64,000 nucleotides of DNA from Methyloprofundus sp. (GCA_016592635.1 AP023240.1:3389630-3453629), one strand, 5' to 3'. Positions 47,303 through 56,442 are shown, counted from the first letter of the stretch. Numbers and translations are program-made. The notes: a model not told the origin generated them from the letters alone.

Positions 47303-48046
47303 TTAACTCATTTGCATTAACTTGGTCGCTGCACCACTCTTCTCGTCAGCAGCTTTCATTACCTTAACTTGTAATTCATAGTTTTTAGATAACTCAATCA
47401 TCTCCACCATTGCCGCAACCGCACCAACATTACTGCCTTCAACAGCTCCTTGCAACAAGCTAATACTAGCATCAACAACAGGTGGTTCAGCCCCTGCTTT
47501 TAAATGCAACAAACCATCGTTTTGCTTTTCCAAGTCCTTAAGATCAGGTTTAACCAAGCGAATTCTATCAACATTAAGTAAAGTAGTAGCGTCCTCGCCT
47601 AAAGGGATAATGGTAATCGTTCCATCACTACCAATGTCAATTTTATCAGCATCTGGGATAACAATCGGCCCTTCTTCTCCTAGTACTGCCTCCCCCGTAC
47701 CCGTTTGTAAAAAGCCTTCAGGGGTAACTCGTAAATCTCCCGCGCGAGTATAGGTTTCTTGGCCATCAGCTCCTTGTACAGCAATCCAGCCTTCACCATT
47801 AATAGCGACATCCAAATCTCGCCCAGTCGTTTGAATAGGGCCTGGAGTAAAATCTGTTCCTGGTTTTTCGGTCATCGCATAAACACGCGTAGGCTGCCCT
47901 GGACCAAAAACTGGCATACTGCGAAATTGCTCAAAATCTGACTTAAACCCCGTGGTCTGGGTATTAGCTAAATTATTAGCATTGGATGTTTGAGCCAACA
48001 TGGTCTGTTTCGCACCACTCATGGCAATATATAAGCTACGATCCAT
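47303..48046 (-). CDS. flgF: Flagellar proximal rod protein FlgF
   Basis: From ATG 48046 (AAGGAG upstream) the protein has 247 residues: MDRSLYIAMSGAKQTMLAQTSNANNLANTQTTGFKSDF..., with the FlgF C-terminus (SNVGAVAAMVEMIELSKNYELQVKVMKAADE). It is homologous to FlgG but shorter. It is followed by the mobile-element insertion before flgG. Confidence 0.93.
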   Translation of the reverse strand: MDRSLYIAMSGAKQTMLAQTSNANNLANTQTTGFKSDFEQFRSMPVFGPGQPTRVYAMTEKPGTDFTPGPIQTTGRDLDVAINGEGWIAVQGADGQETYTRAGDLRVTPEGFLQTGTGEAVLGEEGPIVIPDADKIDIGSDGTITIIPLGEDATTLLNVDRIRLVKPDLKDLEKQNDGLLHLKAGAEPPVVDASISLLQGAVEGSNVGAVAAMVEMIELSKNYELQVKVMKAADEKSGAATKLMQMS

Positions 48047-48078
48047 AATGACTCTCCTTTGCTTAATCAATAATATAC

Positions 48079-49404
48079 TTATGCATTCAAAATAGTCTGC
48101 ATAATGGTTTTTTCAGTGGTAATAGATTGCGCATTCGCCTGATAAGTCTGTTGTGCGACAATCAAGTGTACCAACTGTGCCGATAAATCAACATTAGAAC
48201 TTTCTAAAGCGCCAGATTGAATCATTCCAAAACTGCCAGTACCTGGCTGTCCAGGAACAGTTTCACCCGAAGCAGTGCTTTCACGCCATGAAGTATCACC
48301 CGCCTTAGTCAAGCCTTGTGGATTAGCAAACCGAGTTAAAGCAACCTTACCCAAAATATCAGAACCGCCATTACTAAACCTTGCTAAAACAACGCCTTCA
48401 TCACTAATATCTATGCCAATCAAATTACCTGCCGGCAAACCGTCTTGAGATAAATCCTGCACAGAAAAGTTAGTACTAAACTGAGTAGTCTCACCAAAGT
48501 CAAAGGTAAAATTTAAATCAGCAACATTTAGAGTAGGGTCAATATCGGTAGAGGCAATATTAGCAAATGATATTTTAGCTGGATCTGGAGCTGTTAGCGT
48601 ACCTGACGAATCAAATTCTAATTGCGTGGAGGCATGTGGTGTACCTGGATCAATCGCTTTAGTACCATCTACATTAAATGGCACTCCATCAATAAAAAAG
48701 TAAGACTGCCATTGGTTTGAGGTTCCCGTACCATCGCCTTTTTTATCAGTTGTATAATACATACTCGCAATATGTGAATTACCTTGTGAATCATAGATAG
48801 TAACTGAAGAACTATGGTTATAGGTTTTGGCATCAGCAGGGTCAACTGGAATAGCAAGGGCAGCATCAAAATTTACAGGCTCAATCTCGGTAGCATCCAG
48901 ATTAACGACAGCTAACACTTGACTGGTTGCTTGCGGCGCCCCTTGCGCAGCACTAATTTTTAAAGGTTGAAAAACACCCTCACTAAAGCCCTCATCAATT
49001 GTCGTGCCATTAGGCTTAAACGACATCAGAAAGTCGCCCTGATTATTGACCACAAAACCATCTTTATCTAATTTAAACTCCCCCGCCCGTGAAAATAATG
49101 TAGGTTTGGGTGATGCAGGGTCAGTCGCTAAGGAGAAAAAACCTTGCCCACTAACTGCTAAATCTAAATTATTATCAGTAAAGCTCAATACCCCCTGATT
49201 AAATTGCTGGGCCACATTCGCCACACGTACACCTGATCCCGCCTGAGTACTACTAACACCACTGACACTGGCTGCATAAACATCGGCAAATTCTGCTCTG
49301 GATTTTTTAAACCCAGTAGTATTAGCATTTGCAATATTATTGCCCGTCACCTGTAAATCTTTTGATGCGGCATTTAAGCCACTTAATGCAGTTGCAAAAC
49401 CCAT
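48079..49404 (-). CDS. flgE: Flagellar hook protein
   Basis: The 441-residue protein has N-terminus [37 protein letters not shown] and C-terminus SNVDLSAQLVHLIVAQQTYQANAQSITTEKTIMQTILNA, diagnostic of FlgE, with the central hook domains between. It lies 12 bases after flgD, in the usual order. Confidence 0.95.
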   Translation of the reverse strand: MGFATALSGLNAASKDLQVTGNNIANANTTGFKKSRAEFADVYAASVSGVSSTQAGSGVRVANVAQQFNQGVLSFTDNNLDLAVSGQGFFSLATDPASPKPTLFSRAGEFKLDKDGFVVNNQGDFLMSFKPNGTTIDEGFSEGVFQPLKISAAQGAPQATSQVLAVVNLDATEIEPVNFDAALAIPVDPADAKTYNHSSSVTIYDSQGNSHIASMYYTTDKKGDGTGTSNQWQSYFFIDGVPFNVDGTKAIDPGTPHASTQLEFDSSGTLTAPDPAKISFANIASTDIDPTLNVADLNFTFDFGETTQFSTNFSVQDLSQDGLPAGNLIGIDISDEGVVLARFSNGGSDILGKVALTRFANPQGLTKAGDTSWRESTASGETVPGQPGTGSFGMIQSGALESSNVDLSAQLVHLIVAQQTYQANAQSITTEKTIMQTILNA

Positions 49405-49416
49405 GACCGTTCCCCT

Positions 49417-50085
49417 TTAAAATACTTGTTTAACTTTACTAAATTCAACATTGCCTAGCTGCCCCAGATTTAATACCACACCTTTGGAAGCATCTCTTAA
49501 ATCGACACTTTCAACGTTAGCGCTGACAAATGTTTCCAAGGCGGTATTATCCCCATCAACCTTGGCCTCTGCGGCGATGCTATAGACTCCGGGAGTGGCA
49601 TAAGTTCCATCATCTTTTTGACCGTCCCACTCAAATTTTGCCATTCCTTCAGGCTGAGTCCCCAAACTAAGCGTTTTAACAACATTACCATTCTGGTTAC
49701 TTATTTTGACAGTCACCTCATTAGAGGCTGACTGAAGGTTAACATTACCTGCAAGTGTGCCACCAATATCCAATGCCCCCTTGTTACCAGAATAAGACAC
49801 TGAACGCCCAACGAGTCCCGATGCTTCTAAAGCTTGGCTAGAAGCCATCGACGTTGCAAAGGTTTCAAATGAGTCCTTTAAACTACCAATTCCTTCCACA
49901 GTACTAAACTGCGCCATCTGCGCTAAGAAATCACCATTTTCCATTGGTTTGGTTGGATCTTGATGGGTCAATTGCGTGGTCATCAACTTCAAAAACTGCT
50001 CCTGACCTAACTCCTGCTTTTTCGGAGCAATCGCCTCAGCAGCACTTAACCCTAATTGTTGAATGCTCTCTGTACTAAATGACAT
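49417..50085 (-). CDS. flgD: Flagellar hook cap/assembly protein
   Basis: The 222-residue protein has the conserved N-terminal signature QEQFLKLMTTQLTHQDPTKPMENGDFLAQMAQFSTVEGI, then a Ig-like FlgD domain (VKISNQNGNVVKTL...FEWDGQKDDG). It caps the growing hook. It lies between flgC and flgE. Confidence 0.95.
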   Translation of the reverse strand: MSFSTESIQQLGLSAAEAIAPKKQELGQEQFLKLMTTQLTHQDPTKPMENGDFLAQMAQFSTVEGIGSLKDSFETFATSMASSQALEASGLVGRSVSYSGNKGALDIGGTLAGNVNLQSASNEVTVKISNQNGNVVKTLSLGTQPEGMAKFEWDGQKDDGTYATPGVYSIAAEAKVDGDNTALETFVSANVESVDLRDASKGVVLNLGQLGNVEFSKVKQVF

Positions 50086-50095
50086 AATTTATCTC

Positions 50096-50509
50096 CTATT
50101 GCCCCATACGCAATGTCTGCAAAATTAATTGCTTGGAAGTATTTAAAACCTCCACATTGTTTTGATAAGATCTGGAAGCCGACATCATATTCGCCATTTC
50201 TTCAATCGTATTAACATTCGGCTTATAAATATAACCCTCCGCATCTGCCATGGGGTGGTTAGGGGAATACTCCATAACAGGTGGAGCCTGACTCTCTACA
50301 ACGCCTTTAACCTCCACACCTGTTGTTGAACTTTTATCCATTACATCTCTAAGCTGTGCGGCAAATACTGGCTGCCTAGATTTATACACTTCATCTAAGC
50401 TACTACTAACACTATTCGCATTAGAAATATTACTGGCTACTAAATTAAGTCGCAAAGATTGAGCATTCATGCCACTACCCGCGATATCAAAAACACTTAA
50501 TGCAGACAT
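50096..50509 (-). CDS. flgC: Flagellar proximal rod protein FlgC
   Basis: The 137-residue protein has N-terminus FDIAGSGMNAQSLRLNLVASNISNANS and C-terminus ANMMSASRSYQNNVEVLNTSKQLILQTLRMGQ, diagnostic of FlgC. It lies directly after flgB. Confidence 0.95.
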   Translation of the reverse strand: MSALSVFDIAGSGMNAQSLRLNLVASNISNANSVSSSLDEVYKSRQPVFAAQLRDVMDKSSTTGVEVKGVVESQAPPVMEYSPNHPMADAEGYIYKPNVNTIEEMANMMSASRSYQNNVEVLNTSKQLILQTLRMGQ

Positions 50510-50511
50510 GA

Positions 50512-50907
50512 TTACTCTCCCCTAATAGCGGACATCATTCCGGAAAATTTACCATTTAAAAAAGTCAAACTCGCTTGATATTGAACTGCATTTTCAGCAT
50601 ATTTGCCTTGCTCAATATGAGCTTCTACAGAATTACCATCTAATGAAGTTTGATGCGGATTACGAAATAATAATTGTGCGCCCAAGATTTCATTACTTGT
50701 TTGCAAATGACCTGCATTAGTTCTGTCTAAAGAATTACCTGCTGCTGGTATGGTTTTTTGCAAGACACTATGGAAGTCAAGATCCCGTGCTTTATATCCC
50801 GGCGTATCAGCATTAGCTAAATTTGAAGCCAATACTTCCGTACGCCGCTCACGCAATGCAAGGGCTTGAGGATGTATACCTAATGCATTTTCAAAACTAA
50901 TCGCCAT
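50512..50907 (-). CDS. flgB: Flagellar proximal rod protein FlgB
   Basis: From ATG 50907 (GAGGAAAG upstream) the protein has 131 residues: FENALGIHPQALALRERRTEVLASNLANADTPGYKARDLDF, diagnostic of FlgB, ending FLNGKFSGMMSAIRGE. A longer frame to 50949 lacks a ribosome site. First gene of the run; a sigma54 promoter lies 38 bases upstream. Confidence 0.95.
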   Translation of the reverse strand: MAISFENALGIHPQALALRERRTEVLASNLANADTPGYKARDLDFHSVLQKTIPAAGNSLDRTNAGHLQTSNEILGAQLLFRNPHQTSLDGNSVEAHIEQGKYAENAVQYQASLTFLNGKFSGMMSAIRGE

Positions 50908-50944
50908 GATCTTTCCTCTTTTATCAATATTTGTTAAAGATAAA

Positions 50945-50961
50945 AGCATACTTCATGCCAA
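50945..50961 (-). promoter_or_regulatory. sigma54 promoter of the flgB operon
   Basis: On the minus strand, TTGGCATG-AAGT-ATGCT matches the RpoN consensus at all key positions (GG and GC correctly spaced), about 38-54 bases upstream of flgB. RpoN-dependent flgB operons are usual in polar-flagellated gammaproteobacteria. Confidence 0.75.
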
Positions 50962-51137
50962 AAAATAATTAGCTTTAATATCAGAAGATTACAGAAGACG
51001 ATAGAAAAACCGTCAATTTTTTGCTTATTTTTGATAGAAGCGGCAATCATTTACCGCTTATACAATATTGAATTGCTCAGGAAGTGTGTACGATATATAG
51101 ACAATACCAACCCCAGCAAATAATTACCCTAATACCA

Positions 51138-51206
51138 TCATTCCCGAAGTCTTTTTATCGGGAATCCATTCGCGTAATAGATTCCTGCTAAAAGCATGCA
51201 GGAATG
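51138..51206. repeat. REP-like double hairpin
   Basis: TTCCCGA (51141-51147) pairs with TCGGGAA (51158-51164), and ATTCCTGC (51181-51188) with GCAGGAAT (51198-51205). The sequence resembles the dispersed TTCCCG...CGGGAATCC intergenic repeats of Proteobacteria. The rest of 50962-51311 shows no gene. Confidence 0.6.
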
Positions 51207-51311
51207 AACGGCATTTGTGAAGTTAAGGTATCAATAATATCGGGTTTGGTATAAATTGCGGCGGAGTCTATCTGAAAAACTGCCAGGCCAAGTGCCAACT
51301 GGATTCAGTGA

Positions 51312-51599
51312 CTAGACAACGACTAAGCTCTCTACTTCATCTAAATTTAAATGCTGCTTAGCTTGCCAAAGATTATAATTGCTCTGCATCGCCAGCCAAC
51401 TCTCAGGACTACGACCTAATGTTTTTGAAAGCCTTAATGCCATTTCAGAACTAATATTGCTCTGCCCTTTGATTAAACGGTTAAAGGTTGAAGGAGCCAC
51501 ATGCAATTTCAAAGCAACAGCCCTATAGCTGATACTTAATGGCTCAAGATAAACTTCACGAATAAAAATGCCAGGGTGTGGTGGGTTATACATACTCAT
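51312..51599 (-). CDS. higA: HigA-type antitoxin
   Basis: The 95-residue protein has N-terminus PPHPGIFIREVYLEPLSIS and a helix-turn-helix (AVALKLHVAPSTFNRLIKGQ) typical of HigA/VapI antitoxins. It should neutralise HigB and repress the operon. The start overlaps the toxin stop by one base. A second ATG two codons in is equally possible. Confidence 0.9.
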   Translation of the reverse strand: MSMYNPPHPGIFIREVYLEPLSISYRAVALKLHVAPSTFNRLIKGQSNISSEMALRLSKTLGRSPESWLAMQSNYNLWQAKQHLNLDEVESLVVV

Positions 51600-51877
51600 T
51601 AGTGATAATCCTCATAATCTAAAATATACGCATCACCGCCCCTAAACTCAAAAGTAATACGCCAATTTTTATTCACATCAATTGCCCAAAGTCCTTCCTT
51701 TGTCCCTTTTAATGAGTGCAAACGAAAACCTGGTAAGTTCATATCTTCAATAACATTTGCTGTATCTAATGCAAGCAACCTCATTATCAATTTAGATTTA
51801 TGAGCAGCATTAACTCCTGCAGTACTCCCTTTAACAAATAATAAATGCAGCCCTTTGTGCTTGAATGATTTAATCAT
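51599..51877 (-). CDS. higB: HigB-type toxin (RelE superfamily mRNA interferase)
   Basis: From ATG 51877 the protein has 92 residues: MIKSFKHKGLHLLFVKGS..., with the family's LHSLKGTKEGLWAIDVNKNWRITFEF core. It should cleave mRNA on the ribosome. A frame extension to 51916 runs through the promoter and operator and is rejected. Toxin-first order is normal for higBA. No ribosome site is visible; the promoter suggests a leaderless mRNA. Confidence 0.9.
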   Translation of the reverse strand: MIKSFKHKGLHLLFVKGSTAGVNAAHKSKLIMRLLALDTANVIEDMNLPGFRLHSLKGTKEGLWAIDVNKNWRITFEFRGGDAYILDYEDYH

Positions 51878-51883
51878 AAGTTG

Positions 51884-51914
51884 ATTATAACTATTTTTGC
51901 GTGTTGCGCAACAC
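51884..51914 (-). promoter_or_regulatory. higBA promoter with palindromic operator
   Basis: On the minus strand, TTGCGC (51910-51905) and TATAAT (51889-51884) are 16 bp apart; the -35 box lies inside the perfect palindrome GTGTTGCGCAACAC (51901-51914), the probable HigA operator. A start seven bases past TATAAT falls on the A of the higB ATG. Confidence 0.7.
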
Positions 51915-52024
51915 ATTAAGTATATTTATAGCCTACAAAACTGTATAAAAACCATAAAATATTCCCTCTTGAGTTAAAAAATAAAGCTTCTTGTTGCTTA
52001 ACTCACAATCAAACTGGCTGACCC

Positions 52025-53549
52025 TAATGCCGCTACCAGTCGTGCTAAGCCTTTTTATATCAACTAGTTGCATATTCACTTCTTGGTTTCGTCATTAATG
52101 GATATCCCTTCGGTCTTCGCTTAATAACTCTTGGTTGGTTTGGTCTGGATCGTTGCCCAATTTCCGATTAAGCTATGGCAACTAAGAGAGGGTGTATTAT
52201 TTTACCTAATGCTACTCCCGTTAGAGTGATACACAAACTGGCAGTGTTACGCATCAACTGAACAGCCGCCATAAAACTTAGGTGGCGGGGTTCTTTGTCA
52301 TTGAGACAGGCAGCTCTGGCAATGTTTGCGCGTATAAGGTTATAGGCCAAGAGATGTACTGCAATCTCTTTCTTAACCATCTCTGCTGTTTTGCATCGTA
52401 ACATCTCCATCCCCATATGTGTTTTTATTGTTCTAAAGTCCACCTCAATTTTCCAGCGCTGGTGATACAATTCAGCCAAGGATTTTTTGGGATAATTTTT
52501 AGCATTCATTAGCGTTGTAACATAGACTATTCCTTTGACTGAAAACTCACGAATCAAAAGCTCATCAGGTAACTCTGCCCATGCTGCATCGGATATCCAT
52601 ACAGTTTTTTTCTTCGGTTTTTTAACGATGATAATATGGTCTTTTGCGCCAAGGTACTGTCCTAGGCGAAAATCGTTTTTTACGGTACTCTGTTGTCTAA
52701 AAACCAGTGACGTTCCCTGTTTTGTCAGGAGAGCAATATTGGCGTAAGACGTGTAATAGCGGTCTCCGAGAAGTAAATCTTGCTTACAAAGAGACTGAAT
52801 CAAATCAGAAAATAGTGATGTTTCACCCGTTCTTTTGCCTTGGTAAGGGCCGATGGCATAATCAATGCAAGCTCCTGTTGCTAATGACACAAGACCTACC
52901 AATCGTACAATTGGGAATCCCAGCCCTTGCTTTTGTGCCTTTTGTTGAGGGTAGGTTTTCTGGTTACTGTCCGTATCGGGCATAAGCAAGGTCGTGCCAT
53001 CGACCAGCATAACTCGAAAACCATTCCACAACCAGTTACTTGATGCTTGGTTATGCAATACTTTACCCGAAGAGGTGACAGCTTCTTTTAAATGAGAGAG
53101 TTGCAGTCTTAGTCGGGATTTACAATAAGGCCCAGTGTTCATGGAGTTTGCATTATAATCCAAGCTAATTCGCTCGACTAAAACATGTGCAACTGCCTCC
53201 TTACAAGCCCCAGTTGAACTGAGCACTTGAAACAAAAAGGCTCTCAGTGTCACTAAAGGAGTAAAAACGGTGCTACGAACATTCCCTGATTGATGAATGG
53301 CTTCAATTAAACTATCAGGTATTAGTCCTTTAAAAGGAAGGTCATTGAGTTGAAAAAAGGTATTTTTAAAAGATCGGATTTGTAAGCGTAGGCTTAATCG
53401 GCTAGACTTTTTCATTAGTTAGGCTTTTTCTTAGGATTAATTGTTTTGTAGGAAATTCAATTATATCTAATAAGTAGTTAAAGCCTAACTTTAAACCTTA
53501 TAAAATCATTATTATTCAAGTACATGAGTTGCGACTGGTAGCGGCATTA
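52025..53549 (-). mobile_element. IS4-family insertion sequence, complete, with 11-bp target duplication
   Basis: The element (1525 bp) has terminal inverted repeats TAATGCCGCTACCAGTCG (52025-52042) and its complement (53532-53549). It is flanked by direct repeats CTGGCTGACCC (52014-52024 and 53550-53560), an 11-bp duplication as expected for IS4-type elements. It holds one intact transposase gene. It sits between higBA and a second IS. Confidence 0.85.
52168..53415 (-). CDS. IS4-family DDE transposase
   Basis: The 415-residue transposase has the DDE residues in VDGTTLLMPDTD, LLGDRYYTSYAN and YHQRWKIEVDFRTIKTHMGMEMLR (Y-R-E-K-like signature). The frame is intact and the element has good ends, so it could be active. 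Confidence 0.9.
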   Translation of the reverse strand: MKKSSRLSLRLQIRSFKNTFFQLNDLPFKGLIPDSLIEAIHQSGNVRSTVFTPLVTLRAFLFQVLSSTGACKEAVAHVLVERISLDYNANSMNTGPYCKSRLRLQLSHLKEAVTSSGKVLHNQASSNWLWNGFRVMLVDGTTLLMPDTDSNQKTYPQQKAQKQGLGFPIVRLVGLVSLATGACIDYAIGPYQGKRTGETSLFSDLIQSLCKQDLLLGDRYYTSYANIALLTKQGTSLVFRQQSTVKNDFRLGQYLGAKDHIIIVKKPKKKTVWISDAAWAELPDELLIREFSVKGIVYVTTLMNAKNYPKKSLAELYHQRWKIEVDFRTIKTHMGMEMLRCKTAEMVKKEIAVHLLAYNLIRANIARAACLNDKEPRHLSFMAAVQLMRNTASLCITLTGVALGKIIHPLLVAIA

Positions 53550-53560
53550 CTGGCTGACCC

Positions 53561-53680
53561 CTTGATTTTTAGAGATTCAATTATATCCAAATAGGGAGAA
53601 AGCTTAACTTTTATTTTTACCTTTTTTGCTTATATTCAATCACTTGTATTCTTACTGGTAGCGGTATTACTGGCTGCCCC
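53561..53680. mobile_element. Solo right end of an older related IS4 copy
   Basis: This stretch repeats the last ~110 bp of the intact IS in diverged form, ending ACTGGTAGCGGTATTACTGG as the intact copy ends GACTGGTAGCGGCATTACTGG, and is followed by CTGGCTGCCCC. An older element was probably inserted here first and later lost or replaced. Confidence 0.6.
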
Positions 53681-53687
53681 CCTTTCT

Positions 53688-53728
53688 AATCGGGTAAGAG
53701 CGAGAGAGAAACTCGCTCTTACCCGATT
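53688..53728. terminator. Perfect 17-bp hairpin at the original 3' end of the DUF4062 gene
   Basis: AATCGGGTAAGAGCGAG (53688-53704) pairs perfectly with CTCGCTCTTACCCGATT (53712-53728), loop of seven. It overlaps the reconstructed stop codon (53727-53729) of the DUF4062 gene and probably terminated it. Confidence 0.6.
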
Positions 53729-53794
53729 AAAATGGGATGTCATCATACTTTTCAAGAATTTTGGATCGTATTTCGATAGGTAAATTAATAAATA
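53727..53794 (-). pseudogene. Detached 3' end of the DUF4062 gene
   Basis: Twenty-two codons plus stop (starting V-F-I-N-L-P-I-E-I-R and ending Y-D-D-I-P-F) join in frame to codon 327 of the DUF4062 gene when the intervening IS and one 8-bp duplication are removed (982 + 68 = 1050 bases, 349 residues). Confidence 0.85.
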
Positions 53795-53802
53795 CTTTAT
53801 AA

Positions 53803-55460
53803 CTGAAGTTTCCAAAAAAATCATCAAGCCACCATGCGTAACAGTACGGCAATCAGTGGATTTATCGGGGAGTTGCTTGGTTTGGGGCAAACATGATTAA
53901 AATCCGGGTTCAATGCTGCCTCGGTAATGATGCGCCGCACGTCTGAAAAGGCAAAACTGGCGCGCCCTTTTACTTTGTGCCGACGCTCCGGATCCGCCTT
54001 TAAACGGTCGGCATAAATCCAGGTCAGCGTACTTGCCATCATACAAAAATTCAAATGATTGGTCACGGAATGCGCATTACGACACTGACTTTTTTGACTG
54101 CCGATGTCTTGTTTCAACTCCTTGAATCCTGATTCGATTTTCCATCTCGCACCATAAAACTCGATCATTTGCGTGACCGATAATGACAAGTCCGTGCTAA
54201 ACAGTGCGATCCATTGCGTTTTACGAAAAACCCACACGACGCGTACTTTGCATTTTAAACTTTTCAGCATGACAATGCGTTCATGGGCAAGTACCGTACG
54301 CTGTTTGCCATAAAGAGTCACCTGATATTCGGCGGCTTCGTGACGAATGCATTTTGCCATTTCTGTTGCCGAACCCAAGCGCTGGCCATATTTTCGAGGT
54401 CTCCCTCGCTGCCCAGATTGTCTTGTCTCGGGAAGATCATATAAAACACTATTACAGCGCAGGCGCGACAGAATATCAAACAGACTGCCTACCTCTTTGC
54501 GTACGGGCTTTAACAAACCTGCATTGCCAAACCAACTATCGGTCACCGCGAGTATTTGCTTGCCGGAAAAATGATTTGCAACCCCGATGATCATCTGTGC
54601 AGCTTGGCCGATCTTGGTTTCAAACGACTGCAATCGACCTTTGATCTTCGCTCGATCGGATTGTGCATCAATCGCTTTCTGTGGAAGGTAGTGGCGAAAA
54701 TCTAAAAACAAACAGGCCCAACGATTTTTTATTTGCTTGAGCAAACCGATGGCTACCACGTTTTGTGCCCATGGGTAGTCGCTTTGATTGGCTTTGGCCG
54801 CATGATCATAAATGGTTTCGCAACCAAAGATTTTTTTGCCCACTTTAGGGTTGATGAAATCATCCAGGGCAATTAATAATCGGTCGTCCGTTTCAGGGTT
54901 GTCGATCAGGTCCCAGGCTGTTTTCCATAAACCTTGCCACGGTAATTTGGTTGATGCCATGAATGTGTAAAATCGTTTCCGCTTGATATTGATACCGAAC
55001 AGCGTTTCAAGGCTACGCCATAAATTGGAACTAATGGAGGAAGTAAACGGGACAATGATCGACAGTAGCGTATAGGCAAATAACGAGGCTCTTTCTTTGC
55101 CGAGCGTGGTTTCTGAAAAATGTGATTGAAGAGGAGAAAGAAGATCGCGTAAAATGAACATGAATAAGGCTTTTTTGTTTGTATAATCAATTTGTTAGCA
55201 CTGTTTATTATACTACAAAATACAGCCTTATTCACTATCAACCTGTTGTTTTTAAAGTAATTTGTACTTAAATATTAGTAATTGCTAATATTTTTCGAAA
55301 ATTAGACTTTCCTAATATTTGGCTGACAAAAAACTGGGAAACCAAGCTCAGCGATATATGGACTGTATGATTTTAATTGGATCTTGCGTGCAATGTGGCA
55401 AACCCATTAATAAATGCCCCTATCCGCCTATATACCCCCCTAAAAACTGGGAAACTTCAG
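53803..55460 (-). mobile_element. IS element (IS4-like, 8-bp target duplication) inside the DUF4062 gene
   Basis: The 1658-bp element has inverted ends CTGAAGTTTCC (53803-53813) and GGAAACTTCAG (55450-55460) and is flanked by CTTTATAA (53795-53802 and 55461-55468). Its outermost ~120 bp at the right end are nearly the same as the MITE at 46818-46960. It carries one intact transposase gene. Confidence 0.85.
53824..55161 (-). CDS. DDE transposase of the 53803-55460 IS
   Basis: The 445-residue protein has DDE residues in LIALDDFINPKVGKKI, LAVTDSWFGNAGL and YGARWKIESGFKELKQDIG, an IS4-superfamily pattern (IS701- or related type; exact family not settled). Frame intact. Likely mobilises the 143-bp MITE. 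Confidence 0.85.
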   Translation of the reverse strand: MFILRDLLSPLQSHFSETTLGKERASLFAYTLLSIIVPFTSSISSNLWRSLETLFGINIKRKRFYTFMASTKLPWQGLWKTAWDLIDNPETDDRLLIALDDFINPKVGKKIFGCETIYDHAAKANQSDYPWAQNVVAIGLLKQIKNRWACLFLDFRHYLPQKAIDAQSDRAKIKGRLQSFETKIGQAAQMIIGVANHFSGKQILAVTDSWFGNAGLLKPVRKEVGSLFDILSRLRCNSVLYDLPETRQSGQRGRPRKYGQRLGSATEMAKCIRHEAAEYQVTLYGKQRTVLAHERIVMLKSLKCKVRVVWVFRKTQWIALFSTDLSLSVTQMIEFYGARWKIESGFKELKQDIGSQKSQCRNAHSVTNHLNFCMMASTLTWIYADRLKADPERRHKVKGRASFAFSDVRRIITEAALNPDFNHVCPKPSNSPINPLIAVLLRMVA

Positions 55461-56442
55461 CTTTATAACTTGCCTCAATTTTATCTTGGGATTTCTTTTC
55501 AGTATCATTAAGATTACCATCAATATCTGCAATCCAGTTATTTGAAGGATTGAAAAAAATACCTCTAGTTTCTCGACCATCTTCAGAAACTGCATGATCA
55601 ACAAGTTCAAACCCCTTTATTCTTAGAAGGAATTCCCACCATTTATCTGATATATTTTTCGAAAGTTCGCCTATTAAGTTATATGGTATGAAGTTAGAAT
55701 CATCAATTTGGCTACCTACAATAGCAAAAAATTTACTAGCATTACTTTCTGCATCAATTGCATGAATTGAGTCATCAGCCCCAGCATTATCAACTTGACG
55801 ATAAATGCCTTTTATTAGCTCTTCAATTTTCTTAGATGCAATGGAAAGATTGGCTATCGACTCATTAGTTGATTTTAAATGATTAGATACGCTTCTTTGT
55901 GATAAAAAATCAAAGAACATTCCAGCCCACTGCTTTCTTAAATTACAGTGAATATCTCTTGCATATTTGAAATCAAAAAAACCGTTATTTACATTTGCCC
56001 CTCTAACTAAATCTATAAAATCGAAAATGTTTACTGCATAATTTTGATTCTCTATTGATGGGAAATCAATACTTGAAACAAAGTCTTTTTCTCTATTTTT
56101 TTGATAAATATGATGATCAGCAAGCACTCCTTCTTTCACAAAAGTAAAAACAGGTATTCCAGCTTCTTTTGCAGCATTGTACTCAGCATTTGTGATCGAC
56201 TTTGTTGGATCTACTTTATACTTTCCTCCAAACCTACCTCCGACAATTAATATAAATAGTTGGCAATTTGATATTTCGGTAATACAACTCTCATGTGTAT
56301 GTAAATCAGGGTGATAAAAGACATCCCCTTTATCACTCATTACGACTTCAAACCCAAAACCCTGACAAAATGACATTAAACTATCTCTAACTTCAGCCAA
56401 GTCAAAACAGGTTGAACTTATAAATACTCTCGGTGATGCCAA
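55420..56442 (-). CDS. DUF4062 protein, 3' end replaced by IS sequence
   Basis: Starts at TTG 56442 with AGGAG six bases upstream. N-terminal DUF4062 domain at 1-115 (RVFISSTCFDLAEVRDSL, CQLFILIVGGRFGG, EYNAAKEAGIPVFTFV), a TIR-like fold often found as effector in STAND and other defence proteins, then a helical region and a C-terminal domain. Residues 1-327 are native; the last 13 (A-E-V-S-Q-F-L-G-G...) are read from the IS end. The full gene had 349 residues. The truncated product may still fold. It lies next to the integron-like cassette. Confidence 0.8.
   Translation of the reverse strand: MASPRVFISSTCFDLAEVRDSLMSFCQGFGFEVVMSDKGDVFYHPDLHTHESCITEISNCQLFILIVGGRFGGKYKVDPTKSITNAEYNAAKEAGIPVFTFVKEGVLADHHIYQKNREKDFVSSIDFPSIENQNYAVNIFDFIDLVRGANVNNGFFDFKYARDIHCNLRKQWAGMFFDFLSQRSVSNHLKSTNESIANLSIASKKIEELIKGIYRQVDNAGADDSIHAIDAESNASKFFAIVGSQIDDSNFIPYNLIGELSKNISDKWWEFLLRIKGFELVDHAVSEDGRETRGIFFNPSNNWIADIDGNLNDTEKKSQDKIEASYKAEVSQFLGGYIGG

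Noticed and set aside
53636-53890. 84-codon minus-strand frame
   Set aside because: It runs across the IS boundary, target duplication and terminator hairpin in a frame other than that of the DUF4062 tail; not a real gene.
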